A stretch of DNA of 64,000 bases from an uncultured Lachnospiraceae bacterium (GTDB lineage: Bacteria; Bacillota; Clostridia; TANB77; CAG-508): NCBI GenBank assembly GCA_945917765.1, contig CAMEHU010000001.1, forward strand, positions 1 to 64,000. The letters run 5' to 3'. The position numbers and the translations under genes were made by a program. The notes beneath the pieces were generated by a model. The model saw nothing but the letters and a program-made list of their open reading frames with translations. It was not told the DNA's origin and searched no databases. Shown here piece after piece: positions 54,363 to 62,709 of this stretch. The stretch's first letter is position 1. Each line of letters begins with the position of its first letter.

Positions 54363-55160
54363 TTGAAAAGGATAAAAAAAGGTGATATAGTTGGAAGATT
54401 ATCTTATGGAAAAGATATAATTTTCGTTGTTGATAGAATTATAAAACTAAATAATAACAATCAAATAGCAATATTAAAGGGCTTAACTATGAGAATTAAA
54501 GCTGATAGTGATATAACCGATTTAGAAATAATTGATAAAAGAATTGTAAAATCTAGTGAGAAAAAAATTGAGGATAGAATTTTGAATCATTTAAGTAAAT
54601 ATACAAAACGACAACGAAAATCTTATAATTTTGGTAAAATATTGCATTTAGATGGTGATAGTAGATATTCACAAAAATCCACTAGATACTATAGAGATAT
54701 GGGTATTAACGCTATTGTTAAAAACATTTCGGAAACAAGACAACCATTGGTAGTAAAAGGTCTGCTTAGTAAGTATAGACCTGATATTTTGGTGATTACA
54801 GGGCATGATGGAATGATTAAAAGAGGTACTGGTTTTAATGATATTTATAATTATAGACATTCTGCATATTTCGTAAAAACTGTTATTAATGCTAGACAAT
54901 GGGAGAATCACTCGAATAATTTAGCTATTTTTGCAGGTGCATGTCAAAGCTATTATGAAGCTCTTATCCAAGCAGGAGCAAATTTTGCTTCATCACCTGC
55001 TAGAATCTTAATAGATTTTATTGATCCATTAATAGTTGCTGAAAATATTGCTATTGCTGATAGAAATAATTTTGTTTCTATTAAGAATTTTGAAAACGAA
55101 TTAAGAGATGGTCAAAAAGGTATTAGTGGAATTGGGAGTTTTGGGAAGAAAAATGAATGA
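54363..55160 (+). CDS. yabG: Sporulation-specific protease YabG
   Basis: 265 residues. FGKILHLDGDSRYSQKSTRYYRDMGI, VITGHDGMIKR, FAGACQSYYEALIQAGANFASSPARILI and IDPLIVAENIA are the conserved blocks of YabG, which processes spore coat proteins. The start is a TTG at 54363, ten bases after GGAG; the nearby ATG is in another frame. A sigma-K-like promoter lies upstream. The stop codon overlaps the start of a large palindrome. Confidence 0.95.
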   Translation: MKRIKKGDIVGRLSYGKDIIFVVDRIIKLNNNNQIAILKGLTMRIKADSDITDLEIIDKRIVKSSEKKIEDRILNHLSKYTKRQRKSYNFGKILHLDGDSRYSQKSTRYYRDMGINAIVKNISETRQPLVVKGLLSKYRPDILVITGHDGMIKRGTGFNDIYNYRHSAYFVKTVINARQWENHSNNLAIFAGACQSYYEALIQAGANFASSPARILIDFIDPLIVAENIAIADRNNFVSIKNFENELRDGQKGISGIGSFGKKNE

Positions 55161-55255
55161 GCAATTTTTGGATGGTCTTTTTGAGACTTTTTGGGCGGTC
55201 TTTTGAGACTCAAAAGACCGCCCAAAGAGTCTCAAAAAGACCTCCCAAATTGCTC
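55159..55255. repeat. 97-bp palindrome between convergent yabG and KAP genes (family C)
   Basis: GAGCAATTT opens and AAATTGCTC closes an almost perfect palindrome. Inside are GGTCTTTTTGAGACT and GGGCGGTCTTTTGAGACT with their complements. It fills the whole gap between the two stop codons and can act as a terminator for both. The units TTTGAGACT and GGTCTTTT tie it to the REP-like family C. Confidence 0.9.
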
Positions 55256-55259
55256 ACTT

Positions 55260-58154
55260 TTAATTAGCTTTATAAAACTCTTTTTCCTCATCAGTTATCT
55301 TAGTTAAAAACAATCTTGTATTTCTAAAATATCTAGTACAATCTAATGCTGCTTTTTTTATTTTATCACTTTCTGATTTATGGAAATTTGAGTAAATTAT
55401 TTCATTGAAATTTCTTCTAAATTCATAGAAATATCCTCTGTCAAATTTGTTTAATAAATCATATATACCTAAAATATACTCCTCTTCAGCACCTTCAACT
55501 AAGGCTTTTTCAATAATTTTCATTACATCAACTGAATTTAATTCCTCTTGTTTTATAGAACATAGTTCAACTAAATTTTCTAATAACGTATAGTTTCCTT
55601 TTATTAATTCAGCATTTTCAACAGCTTTTTTGTATTCTTCTGAATCAAAATTTTCATCTGGTGTATTTTCTTCTTCAGCCATTGAAATATCATCTACATC
55701 GCATTCTATTACATCTGTTAATTTGTAATTAGATAATTTTTCTTCAATTTTCAAGCAATCATCTATAGAATTAACATCTGATAAAATTTGATTAATAACT
55801 TCAGACATTCTATAAACATCACCATTATCTAAACATTTAGCCATAAAAGCATATGCTTTATCATAATCTAAATTATCTAAACCTTTAATATTTTGATTTA
55901 ATTCATATACTTTACTTATTCTTGTGAAATTATCATCTAATTCTTGAATAACTGCATTTGGTTCTGTAGCTAAACTAATGTTGTTTACTAAGAATTTTAC
56001 ATATTCAGAAATATTTCCACCTTCTTCATAAAATGGATCACTATTTTCTTTCAAGAACTCAAAAGATTTATCATAATTTTCTTTTGAAATACTTTCACTA
56101 ATTCTTCTAATTAATACATTCATTATATTAGCAGGAATTTCAATTTCTAAATTGCTAAATAGATTTAATGCATTGTCTGGATAATAATTATAATTATCTG
56201 CAACAATTTCTAAATACTTAGTATACTCTGATTCAGAAATATAGTCTTTATTTGCGTTAATCAATGTATTTAAATTTTCAAAGTATTCTTTATCAGAAGG
56301 ATTGTTTTTATATACTTCTAATAAGTTGACAAAATTATTTGTAATAAATTCCTTCTTATCTTGTTTATTATCAAATTCCTCAGTTAATTCTAATATTTCT
56401 TGACTTGTTAATTCAGTAAGATTTTCTTCTCCTAAAATATACGAATTAATATTTTTTCCTTTAAATAATTTTTCAGATTTTATTTTAGTTGCATACATTA
56501 ATGTAGGCATATTTTCAATTTGATAATTTCTAGTTTGTCTTAAGAAATACACAAGAGGTCTACTTTTATTTGTAAAGAATGGTTTTAAATCATCATCAAT
56601 ATCATTCCATGCATTTCGTAAATCATCTGGCTCCATGCAATAATATTTTGTAATATCATCTAAATAATCGAAATCTATAAATAAAGTATTATAGAATTTT
56701 TCGAAATCCGCTTGTAGAACAGAAATCTTAGCTAATTGACATTCAAAATCCTTGCTATTTAAAATTTTATCATCAATTTTTCCGCTTTCTATTCTTTTGG
56801 CAATTAATAATTTATTATGAATATAATTATTAATTAGTTTTTTAGCATGTCTTGGTGTAACAACATTTCTATAAACTAAAACATTTCTTATAGTTTTTTC
56901 AAATGTAGCCAAATCACTGTATTCTTCAATAAAATCAGAAGCTTCTTGTTCAACTAAATTAACTGCATAATCTTTAATATCTGTGTTTGAAAAATGTGGC
57001 ACATCAAATTTAAATTGAAATACCTTATCTAAAATTCTTTCTAATTTTAGAGGTCGGTAATTTGCACCATTTTTCATTTGATTTCTAACTTTAATTGCTT
57101 TTTCTAAAATCTTGTCATCAATTGAAACTAAAATAATGCAATTAATATATTCGCTGCAATGCTTAATATCATCAAGAGTTTTTAGCATTTTAGCAACAGT
57201 TAGTTTATCAATATCTTCAATAATAATTATATTTTTTCTTAATGAATCTATAATTTGTGAATTAATAATTTGTTTGTTAATTATTGTTGAATTTTGAGCA
57301 ATATTATTCTGCTTAATATCCATTATTTGAGCATCATTATTTATATTTAAACTTGTTCCTTTAATATTATTTTCACTATTTTTCTTTTCTGCTACAGATT
57401 TTTTAGTTGCAATCATTAAAGTTTGCACAATGTATGCAATTGCAGTTAAGCCAAATGCGAAAATCATAATCATTAAGAAGTTTTCACGATAATTTAAATA
57501 AGTATTCTCAACAAAGAAAACATCATTACTATAAATAGATTTATTCCCCATATATTCCATGAAAATAAAAATTAAAGTTGTAATTAAAAAACAAATTAGA
57601 AATGTTAAAACGAATTTTACAACACTAAAAATCCCTTTAACTGCTGATTTTCTTTGGTCCTTTAAATCTTCTTTTTTATCTTCTTCTATATATGCATCAC
57701 TATTATAATAATCATCAATTAAATTTTGTTTTTCTGTTTCTGAATCCACACTTTTTTGTGCATTTGCATCACTTGAAATAGCTGTAGATTGAACATTATT
57801 GGCAATGTCTGCATTATTTAAAACAGCATTATTGTTGATATTGGCAACACATTGAACGCTTTGTACACAATTCTCATCTAATATTTGTTTTAATGTAGTT
57901 TCATTTTTCCATATATTAATTTTTTTAACATTATATTCTTCAGGCAAATTTTCATATTTCTCAGCAACCATATTAATTATAGAAGATTTACCAATTCCAC
58001 TTTTTCCATTTACAGATATTGCAAATGGTGGCTTTGTAGTGTCTATAATTGATATTATGTTATTAACTACATCTTTGGCTCCAAGTTTATCTTGGTTGAT
58101 TGATGTGAGTTCTTCATCTTTAATAAAATATTTTTTTATTATTTCATCACTCAT
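55260..58154 (-). CDS. KAP family P-loop ATPase with inserted membrane segments
   Basis: 964 residues. Walker A SVNGKSGIGKSS (about 47-58) and Walker B NIIIIEDIDKL (about 310-320) are separated by an Asn-rich spacer and two membrane helices (about 175-203 and 225-250). This insertion is the hallmark of KAP NTPases (Kidins220, PifA). The C-terminal 550 residues are helical, repeat-like and acidic, without a known domain. Bacterial KAP proteins are linked to phage exclusion and membrane-bound complexes. The ATG follows GAAGGGATG. No obvious partner gene is on the same strand. Confidence 0.88.
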   Translation of the reverse strand: MSDEIIKKYFIKDEELTSINQDKLGAKDVVNNIISIIDTTKPPFAISVNGKSGIGKSSIINMVAEKYENLPEEYNVKKINIWKNETTLKQILDENCVQSVQCVANINNNAVLNNADIANNVQSTAISSDANAQKSVDSETEKQNLIDDYYNSDAYIEEDKKEDLKDQRKSAVKGIFSVVKFVLTFLICFLITTLIFIFMEYMGNKSIYSNDVFFVENTYLNYRENFLMIMIFAFGLTAIAYIVQTLMIATKKSVAEKKNSENNIKGTSLNINNDAQIMDIKQNNIAQNSTIINKQIINSQIIDSLRKNIIIIEDIDKLTVAKMLKTLDDIKHCSEYINCIILVSIDDKILEKAIKVRNQMKNGANYRPLKLERILDKVFQFKFDVPHFSNTDIKDYAVNLVEQEASDFIEEYSDLATFEKTIRNVLVYRNVVTPRHAKKLINNYIHNKLLIAKRIESGKIDDKILNSKDFECQLAKISVLQADFEKFYNTLFIDFDYLDDITKYYCMEPDDLRNAWNDIDDDLKPFFTNKSRPLVYFLRQTRNYQIENMPTLMYATKIKSEKLFKGKNINSYILGEENLTELTSQEILELTEEFDNKQDKKEFITNNFVNLLEVYKNNPSDKEYFENLNTLINANKDYISESEYTKYLEIVADNYNYYPDNALNLFSNLEIEIPANIMNVLIRRISESISKENYDKSFEFLKENSDPFYEEGGNISEYVKFLVNNISLATEPNAVIQELDDNFTRISKVYELNQNIKGLDNLDYDKAYAFMAKCLDNGDVYRMSEVINQILSDVNSIDDCLKIEEKLSNYKLTDVIECDVDDISMAEEENTPDENFDSEEYKKAVENAELIKGNYTLLENLVELCSIKQEELNSVDVMKIIEKALVEGAEEEYILGIYDLLNKFDRGYFYEFRRNFNEIIYSNFHKSESDKIKKAALDCTRYFRNTRLFLTKITDEEKEFYKAN

Positions 58155-58252
58155 TATTAATTCAACATCCCTTCGATTTTTTTCTTATAAAGTATATCAG
58201 ATTTTTGAAGGAATTTCAATGGGTTGGGGATTATTTAATCTCAAAAAAAGTA

Positions 58253-58281
58253 TTGACATAATACTAATATTATGATATATT
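58253..58281 (+). promoter_or_regulatory. Promoter of the 111-aa cassette gene
   Basis: TTGACA (58253-58258) and TATATT (58276-58281), spacing 17. Confidence 0.8.
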
Positions 58282-58330
58282 ATAGTCCACACGTTTATAA
58301 ACCCCATTCATAAATGAAAGGAGCATAATT

Positions 58331-58666
58331 ATGTTCTATGATTATGAATATTATCCCGCTCAACCAAAAACACTCTTTCAGGGTACTGGAGCTGAATTAG
58401 CTAAAAAATTAAAAGCTAATCCTCAGTTATTTATAGTTGGCGGTGGTAATGGCTCATGGGTACTTGCAGGTTATTCATTTGGAAGAATCTATGAATTTGA
58501 CAATGAATCCTCTCGTACACTCATTCGTTCAGTAACTCCTAGCAAAGATCTTATCAGACTCATGCACAACAAAACAAAAGTGACTGAGAAAGATTATCAG
58601 GTTATTGCTGAGGATCTGAATAGTGGTAAGTTGAGCTTTGATGAACTCACTAAACCTCTGTATTGA
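58331..58666 (+). CDS. Protein of unknown function, 111 aa, autonomous cassette with foreign codon use
   Basis: No family is recognised. The protein is soluble: MFYDYEYYPAQPKT, then a helix, the strand-turn LFIVGGGNGSWVLAGYSFGRIYEF, and a helical tail. The GGGNGSW turn might bind a ligand. Codon use (CTC, CTG, CAG, GAG, CGT, stop TGA) differs from the genome and matches the islands at 44.8-46.0 and 48.7 kb. It has its own consensus promoter, AAAGGAG site and strong terminator, and lies between two minus-strand genes, as an inserted cassette would. Confidence 0.8.
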   Translation: MFYDYEYYPAQPKTLFQGTGAELAKKLKANPQLFIVGGGNGSWVLAGYSFGRIYEFDNESSRTLIRSVTPSKDLIRLMHNKTKVTEKDYQVIAEDLNSGKLSFDELTKPLY

Positions 58667-58670
58667 GCCG

Positions 58671-58709
58671 AAAAACAAGCTGGAGATTTTTTCTCCAGCT
58701 TGTTTTTTT
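58671..58709 (+). terminator. Terminator of the 111-aa cassette
   Basis: AAACAAGCTGGAG pairs with CTCCAGCTTGTTT, followed by TTTT. Confidence 0.92.
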
Positions 58710-58793
58710 AGTTCAATAATAAATGTCGAAATATGTAACAACAATCGTGTTACGCATTTCGACATTTTTTGACAAATTAAATTACTAATATTA

Positions 58794-59216
58794 TTAATCT
58801 CTACTATACAAATCCCTTGTATAAACTTTATCTTTAACAACCTCCAAAGCACTTTCTAATCTATTAGCTAAAATAACATCACTATCTTCAGAAAATTCTT
58901 CGAAATCATTTACAACTCTACAACCATTAAACTCAGTTGCCTTTAAAGTAGGTTCATAAATAATAATTTCAACATCCTCATCTTTTAATCTTTCAATAAT
59001 ACCTTGAATGGCACTTGCTCTAAAGTTATCAGAATCTGTTTTCATTGTTAATCTATAAATACCAACTACTTCAGGGTCTCTACGCATAATCATTTCAGTT
59101 ATATGTTTCTTTCTAGTTCTATTAGAACGTACAATAGCTCTAATTAAGTTTTGTGGTACATTATCATAATTAGCTAATAATTGCTTTGTATCTTTTGGTA
59201 AACAACCTGTCGCTTC
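58794..59216 (-). pseudogene. ugd: UDP-glucose 6-dehydrogenase, C-terminal fragment
   Basis: The frame gives the last 140 residues of Ugd: [20 protein letters not shown] with the catalytic cysteine, NRTRKKHI, then the UDP-binding domain [29 protein letters not shown] and the end [11 protein letters not shown]. About 250 N-terminal residues (NAD domain) are missing. The first nine residues in the ORF track come from a TTG inside neighbouring DNA. The cut falls just before the catalytic Cys, where FGGY would be expected, next to three serine recombinase genes. Intact Ugd oxidises UDP-glucose to UDP-glucuronate for surface polysaccharides. Confidence 0.9.
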
Positions 59217-59245
59217 TATTGTGTGTAATATTCTTAACAAAAACC
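59205..59245. mobile_element. Probable attachment-site junction of an integrated serine-recombinase element
   Basis: Homology to ugd stops at GGTTGT (59202-59207). From here to the recombinase terminator lies a short unique sequence (TTAAGAATATTACACACAAT on the minus strand) that may hold one att half-site. The other end of the element, with the 5' part of ugd, should lie beyond 64000. Confidence 0.6.
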
Positions 59246-59274
59246 AAAAGAAAACCTGTATTTATGCAGGTTTT
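59246..59274 (-). terminator. Terminator overlapping the recombinase stop codon
   Basis: AAAACCTG...CAGGTTTT on the minus strand is followed by CTTTTGG and TTTTT. The stem includes the stop codon of the recombinase at 59262. Confidence 0.8.
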
Positions 59275-60944
59275 AAGTAACTTTTGTTTTTCTTGACATA
59301 TTTTAGTAAATTTTGATAAATATCTTGATATTTAAAAACAATCTCGACTTTTTTATCTTCAAAAATATATATGCATTCTATAAATTTAAAAAGTATATCT
59401 CTATCAATTTTCTTAAATAATTCTCTATTGTTAAAAAGTTTTATTAAATCAACTTGATAGTTTGGAATATTATCTAATTCTTCCAATTCCTTATCAATTA
59501 TTTTAATTGTTTCTCTAATTTCTAAAATTTCATTATTATATGAACTTGAATAATTTTTATAATCTTCAAAAGTTATTATTTCTTCTTTCCAATCTGTATA
59601 TAAAGATTGTTTTAATTTCATTTTTTGGTTAATACTTTCTGATAAAGTATTTTTTCTTTCTAGCAGAATATCTCCTTTTATTGATAATTTTTTATTTTTA
59701 GAAATCAATTCTAAATCATCATTTAATTTGGTAACTAACTTTATTTGCTTGTTAATTGATTTTCTTACAATTTCAATTAAATCGTCTTCTTTTATTCTAT
59801 GAGGAGTACAGCCCTTTGAATTAACTTTATTAGTACCACATATATAATATTTTAATCTACTTCCATCTTTTCTTGGTCTTCTACTCTCTAAATAATAAAG
59901 TCCTCTATGACAATCATTACAAATTAAAAAGCCTGAAAACAAAGCGTAATCATGATTTTTTCTTCTTATTTGAATTATCTTTGAATAATACTTTTCTTGA
60001 ATCCATTTAAAATCTTCTTTACTTACTAATGCTTCATGGGTATTTTCAACTCTAATCCAATCTTCTTTTTCTACATCTATTCTTTTCTTCAACTTATAAC
60101 TTATTTTATTCTTTTTATTTTGAATTAAGTTACCTGTATAAATTTCATTTCTTAATATATTTGATATAATTCTTGGATTCCATTTTATTTCATCAATATT
60201 TTCATCTGTTACAATATTAGTCTTATAAGATTGACCTTTTTGCTTTTTATATTGAGAAGGTGTTGGAAATTTTCTTTCGTTAAGATAATCTGCAATCTGA
60301 ATTGCTGTTTTATTATTTAATGCTAATTCAAAAATCAGTTTCACTATTTTTGCACCTTCCATATCAATTAGCAAATGATATTTATTATCTGGATCTTTTC
60401 TATATCCAAATGGTACATGTGCAGCTATATATTCTCCCTTTTTTTGTTTTATTCTATATACAGATTTTATCTTTCTTGAAATATCTCTTGCGTATTCATC
60501 ATTAATAAGATTCTTGAAATTTACTAACATACTGCTCGATGACTCAGGATTTTTAAAGCTATCTATTTTATCAATTATTGATATGAATCGTACCCTCATA
60601 GTTGGAAAAGTATCTTCTAAAAATCTTCCAACCTCTACATAGTTCCTGCCAAACCTTGATAAATCTTTAACTATGATTGTATCGATTTTACTTTTTTTTA
60701 AATCTTTTAACATTTCTTGAAATCCTGGTCTATTGAAACTTGTGCCAGAATATCCATCATCTACATATTCACTAATAAAAACCAAATCTTCATTACTATC
60801 AATATACTTTTTTATAATTCTTCTTTGATTTTCTATACTATTACTCTCTGTATCTTTTTTAATTTTGTCTTCTTGGGATAATCTCAAATATATTCCAACT
60901 TTAAATAAAGTATCATTTTCATTTCTATATCTCGAAATAGACAT
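59262..60944 (-). CDS. Large serine recombinase 1
   Basis: 560 residues from the ATG at 60944, placed after GGAGGTGATGAAA. The N-terminal resolvase domain has GIYLRLSQEDK (catalytic Ser), then NQRRIIKKYI, VDDGYSGTSFNRPGFQ and VKDLSRFGRNYVEVG. The recombinase domain (GYRKDPDNKYHLLID...) is followed by a zinc-ribbon region (CNDCHRG...C) and a C-terminal coiled coil. Such enzymes integrate or excise mobile elements without needing long homology. It is the outermost gene of the element, at the ugd junction. Confidence 0.95.
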   Translation of the reverse strand: MSISRYRNENDTLFKVGIYLRLSQEDKIKKDTESNSIENQRRIIKKYIDSNEDLVFISEYVDDGYSGTSFNRPGFQEMLKDLKKSKIDTIIVKDLSRFGRNYVEVGRFLEDTFPTMRVRFISIIDKIDSFKNPESSSSMLVNFKNLINDEYARDISRKIKSVYRIKQKKGEYIAAHVPFGYRKDPDNKYHLLIDMEGAKIVKLIFELALNNKTAIQIADYLNERKFPTPSQYKKQKGQSYKTNIVTDENIDEIKWNPRIISNILRNEIYTGNLIQNKKNKISYKLKKRIDVEKEDWIRVENTHEALVSKEDFKWIQEKYYSKIIQIRRKNHDYALFSGFLICNDCHRGLYYLESRRPRKDGSRLKYYICGTNKVNSKGCTPHRIKEDDLIEIVRKSINKQIKLVTKLNDDLELISKNKKLSIKGDILLERKNTLSESINQKMKLKQSLYTDWKEEIITFEDYKNYSSSYNNEILEIRETIKIIDKELEELDNIPNYQVDLIKLFNNRELFKKIDRDILFKFIECIYIFEDKKVEIVFKYQDIYQNLLKYVKKNKSYLKPA

Positions 60945-61044
60945 TTTCATCACCTCCATTACAATTTACTTTATTTTGATTGTTTGTACGATTGTGTCAT
61001 TTTATATTTTGCACATTATAAAAGCAGAGCTTCAATTTACTCTG

Positions 61045-62709
61045 CTATGTATTCTTTTTAATCTTTTTTGCTAACTTCAATAATTTTTTATATTCATCTT
61101 GATATTTAAATTCAATTTCAATAGTTCCGTCTTCATTTGAATAAATATTATTTATTAAATCATCAATTAACTTTTTATTAAGTGTTTTAATATTTTCATA
61201 CTCTTTTATATTTTTAAATATTTCCTTATTATCATTTAGCTTTTCTTCTTCTTCCAATTTTTCAGAATATTTCTTGTATCTATCATTTAATATGTTAATT
61301 GTTTTTTCTGCACCATTAACATATTTCATATATTCTTCTTTTGTAATAATACCAAGTTTCCAATCTTCATAAAACTTTTGCTTTATTTTCCTTTTTTCTT
61401 TCATTTCTTTTTCAATTCTTTCAATTGTTGCTTTTGTATCATTATCAGTTCCTTGATTTATTATTTCATCAATTAATTTGTCTGCTTTGAGATATAGTTT
61501 AATTTGATGTTTTATTGCTTTTAAAACAATCTTATCTAAATTTTCACTTCTAATCATATTTTTTATACATTCATTTCTAGAAATATTAGTATAGGTAGAA
61601 CAATAATAATTGTAATTCATAATTTCTGGATTACTTCTTCTATGTCCTGTATATTTTCTAATCATAAATTTTTTACATTTACCACATTTCAAATGTCCTG
61701 CATATAAATTAGGCTGGCTTTTAATTGCACCTGTATATTGTTTTTCTTCTAATATCTTTTGAACTTTTTTAAATTCCTCTCTTGTAATTATTGCATCATG
61801 TGTATTTTCGACAATGATCCATTCTTCTTTATCTGTTCTTATTGATTTATGGTTTTTATGACTTAAACATTTTTGTTTGCCTTGAATCAAATCACCACAA
61901 TATACTTGATTTTCTAATATAGATTTAACCGATTGAATAGTCCATTTTTTATTAGAAATTGTTTCTTCTGTACAACTGGGATTTCCATATTTTAAATTTT
62001 GAACTTCTTTTTTATATCTTGAAGGGCAATAGATGTCATTATCGTTCAAATACCTTACTATAGCGCCATATCCTTCTCCATCTATGAATTTTTTATATAT
62101 TAATTTTATTATTTTAGCTGCTTCGTCATCAATTATAAACTTATGCTTATCCTCTGGGTTTTTGATATAGCCATAAGGAGCAAGTCCTTGCATAAAATTT
62201 CCTTTTTTAGCCCCAATAAGTTTAACACTTCTAATTTTTCTAGATATATCTCTACAATACTCTTCATTTATCATATTTTTAAAAGGAAATATCATGCTAT
62301 TTAGTGATTCAGGATTTTTAAAATTATCTATTTTATCACTTATTGATATAAATCTAATTTTGTACTGAGGAAATACTTGTTCAATAAAATTTCCAACTTC
62401 AATATAGTTTCTACCAAACCTTGACAAGTCTTTAACTATAATTGTATTTATAGATCCTTTTTGAATATCATCTAGCATTCTTTGAAAAGAAGGTCTTTTA
62501 AAGTCTGTTCCAGTAAAGCCATCATCTATATAATAATCATATAATTCAATATCACTCTCATTTTTTAAGTAATAATCAATTATTTCTCTTTGACTTGTCA
62601 CAGAATTGCTTTCTTCTTTATCACCATCTTCTTGGCTTAATCTTATATATGCAGCACAATTAAATTTTTTCTTAGTTATTTCATTCGACTTATATCTACT
62701 TTTCCCCAT
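61045..62709 (-). CDS. Large serine recombinase 2
   Basis: 554 residues. AAYIRLSQEDGDKEESNS contains the catalytic Ser; IDDGFTGTDFKRPSFQRML and VKDLSRFGRNYIEVG follow. The recombinase domain, a zinc ribbon (CGKCKKF...C) and a long coiled coil with Lys/Glu-rich heptads complete it. It is clearly a paralogue of its neighbours but not a recent duplicate. Its ATG overlaps the end of the upstream recombinase by 14 bases, implying coupled translation; a 100-base gap separates it from recombinase 1. Confidence 0.95.
   Translation of the reverse strand: MGKSRYKSNEITKKKFNCAAYIRLSQEDGDKEESNSVTSQREIIDYYLKNESDIELYDYYIDDGFTGTDFKRPSFQRMLDDIQKGSINTIIVKDLSRFGRNYIEVGNFIEQVFPQYKIRFISISDKIDNFKNPESLNSMIFPFKNMINEEYCRDISRKIRSVKLIGAKKGNFMQGLAPYGYIKNPEDKHKFIIDDEAAKIIKLIYKKFIDGEGYGAIVRYLNDNDIYCPSRYKKEVQNLKYGNPSCTEETISNKKWTIQSVKSILENQVYCGDLIQGKQKCLSHKNHKSIRTDKEEWIIVENTHDAIITREEFKKVQKILEEKQYTGAIKSQPNLYAGHLKCGKCKKFMIRKYTGHRRSNPEIMNYNYYCSTYTNISRNECIKNMIRSENLDKIVLKAIKHQIKLYLKADKLIDEIINQGTDNDTKATIERIEKEMKEKRKIKQKFYEDWKLGIITKEEYMKYVNGAEKTINILNDRYKKYSEKLEEEEKLNDNKEIFKNIKEYENIKTLNKKLIDDLINNIYSNEDGTIEIEFKYQDEYKKLLKLAKKIKKNT

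Noticed and set aside
58794-59240. Complete small gene of 148 aa
   Set aside because: The sequence is the C-terminal part of Ugd. The TTG start and first nine residues belong to junction DNA without a ribosome-binding site.
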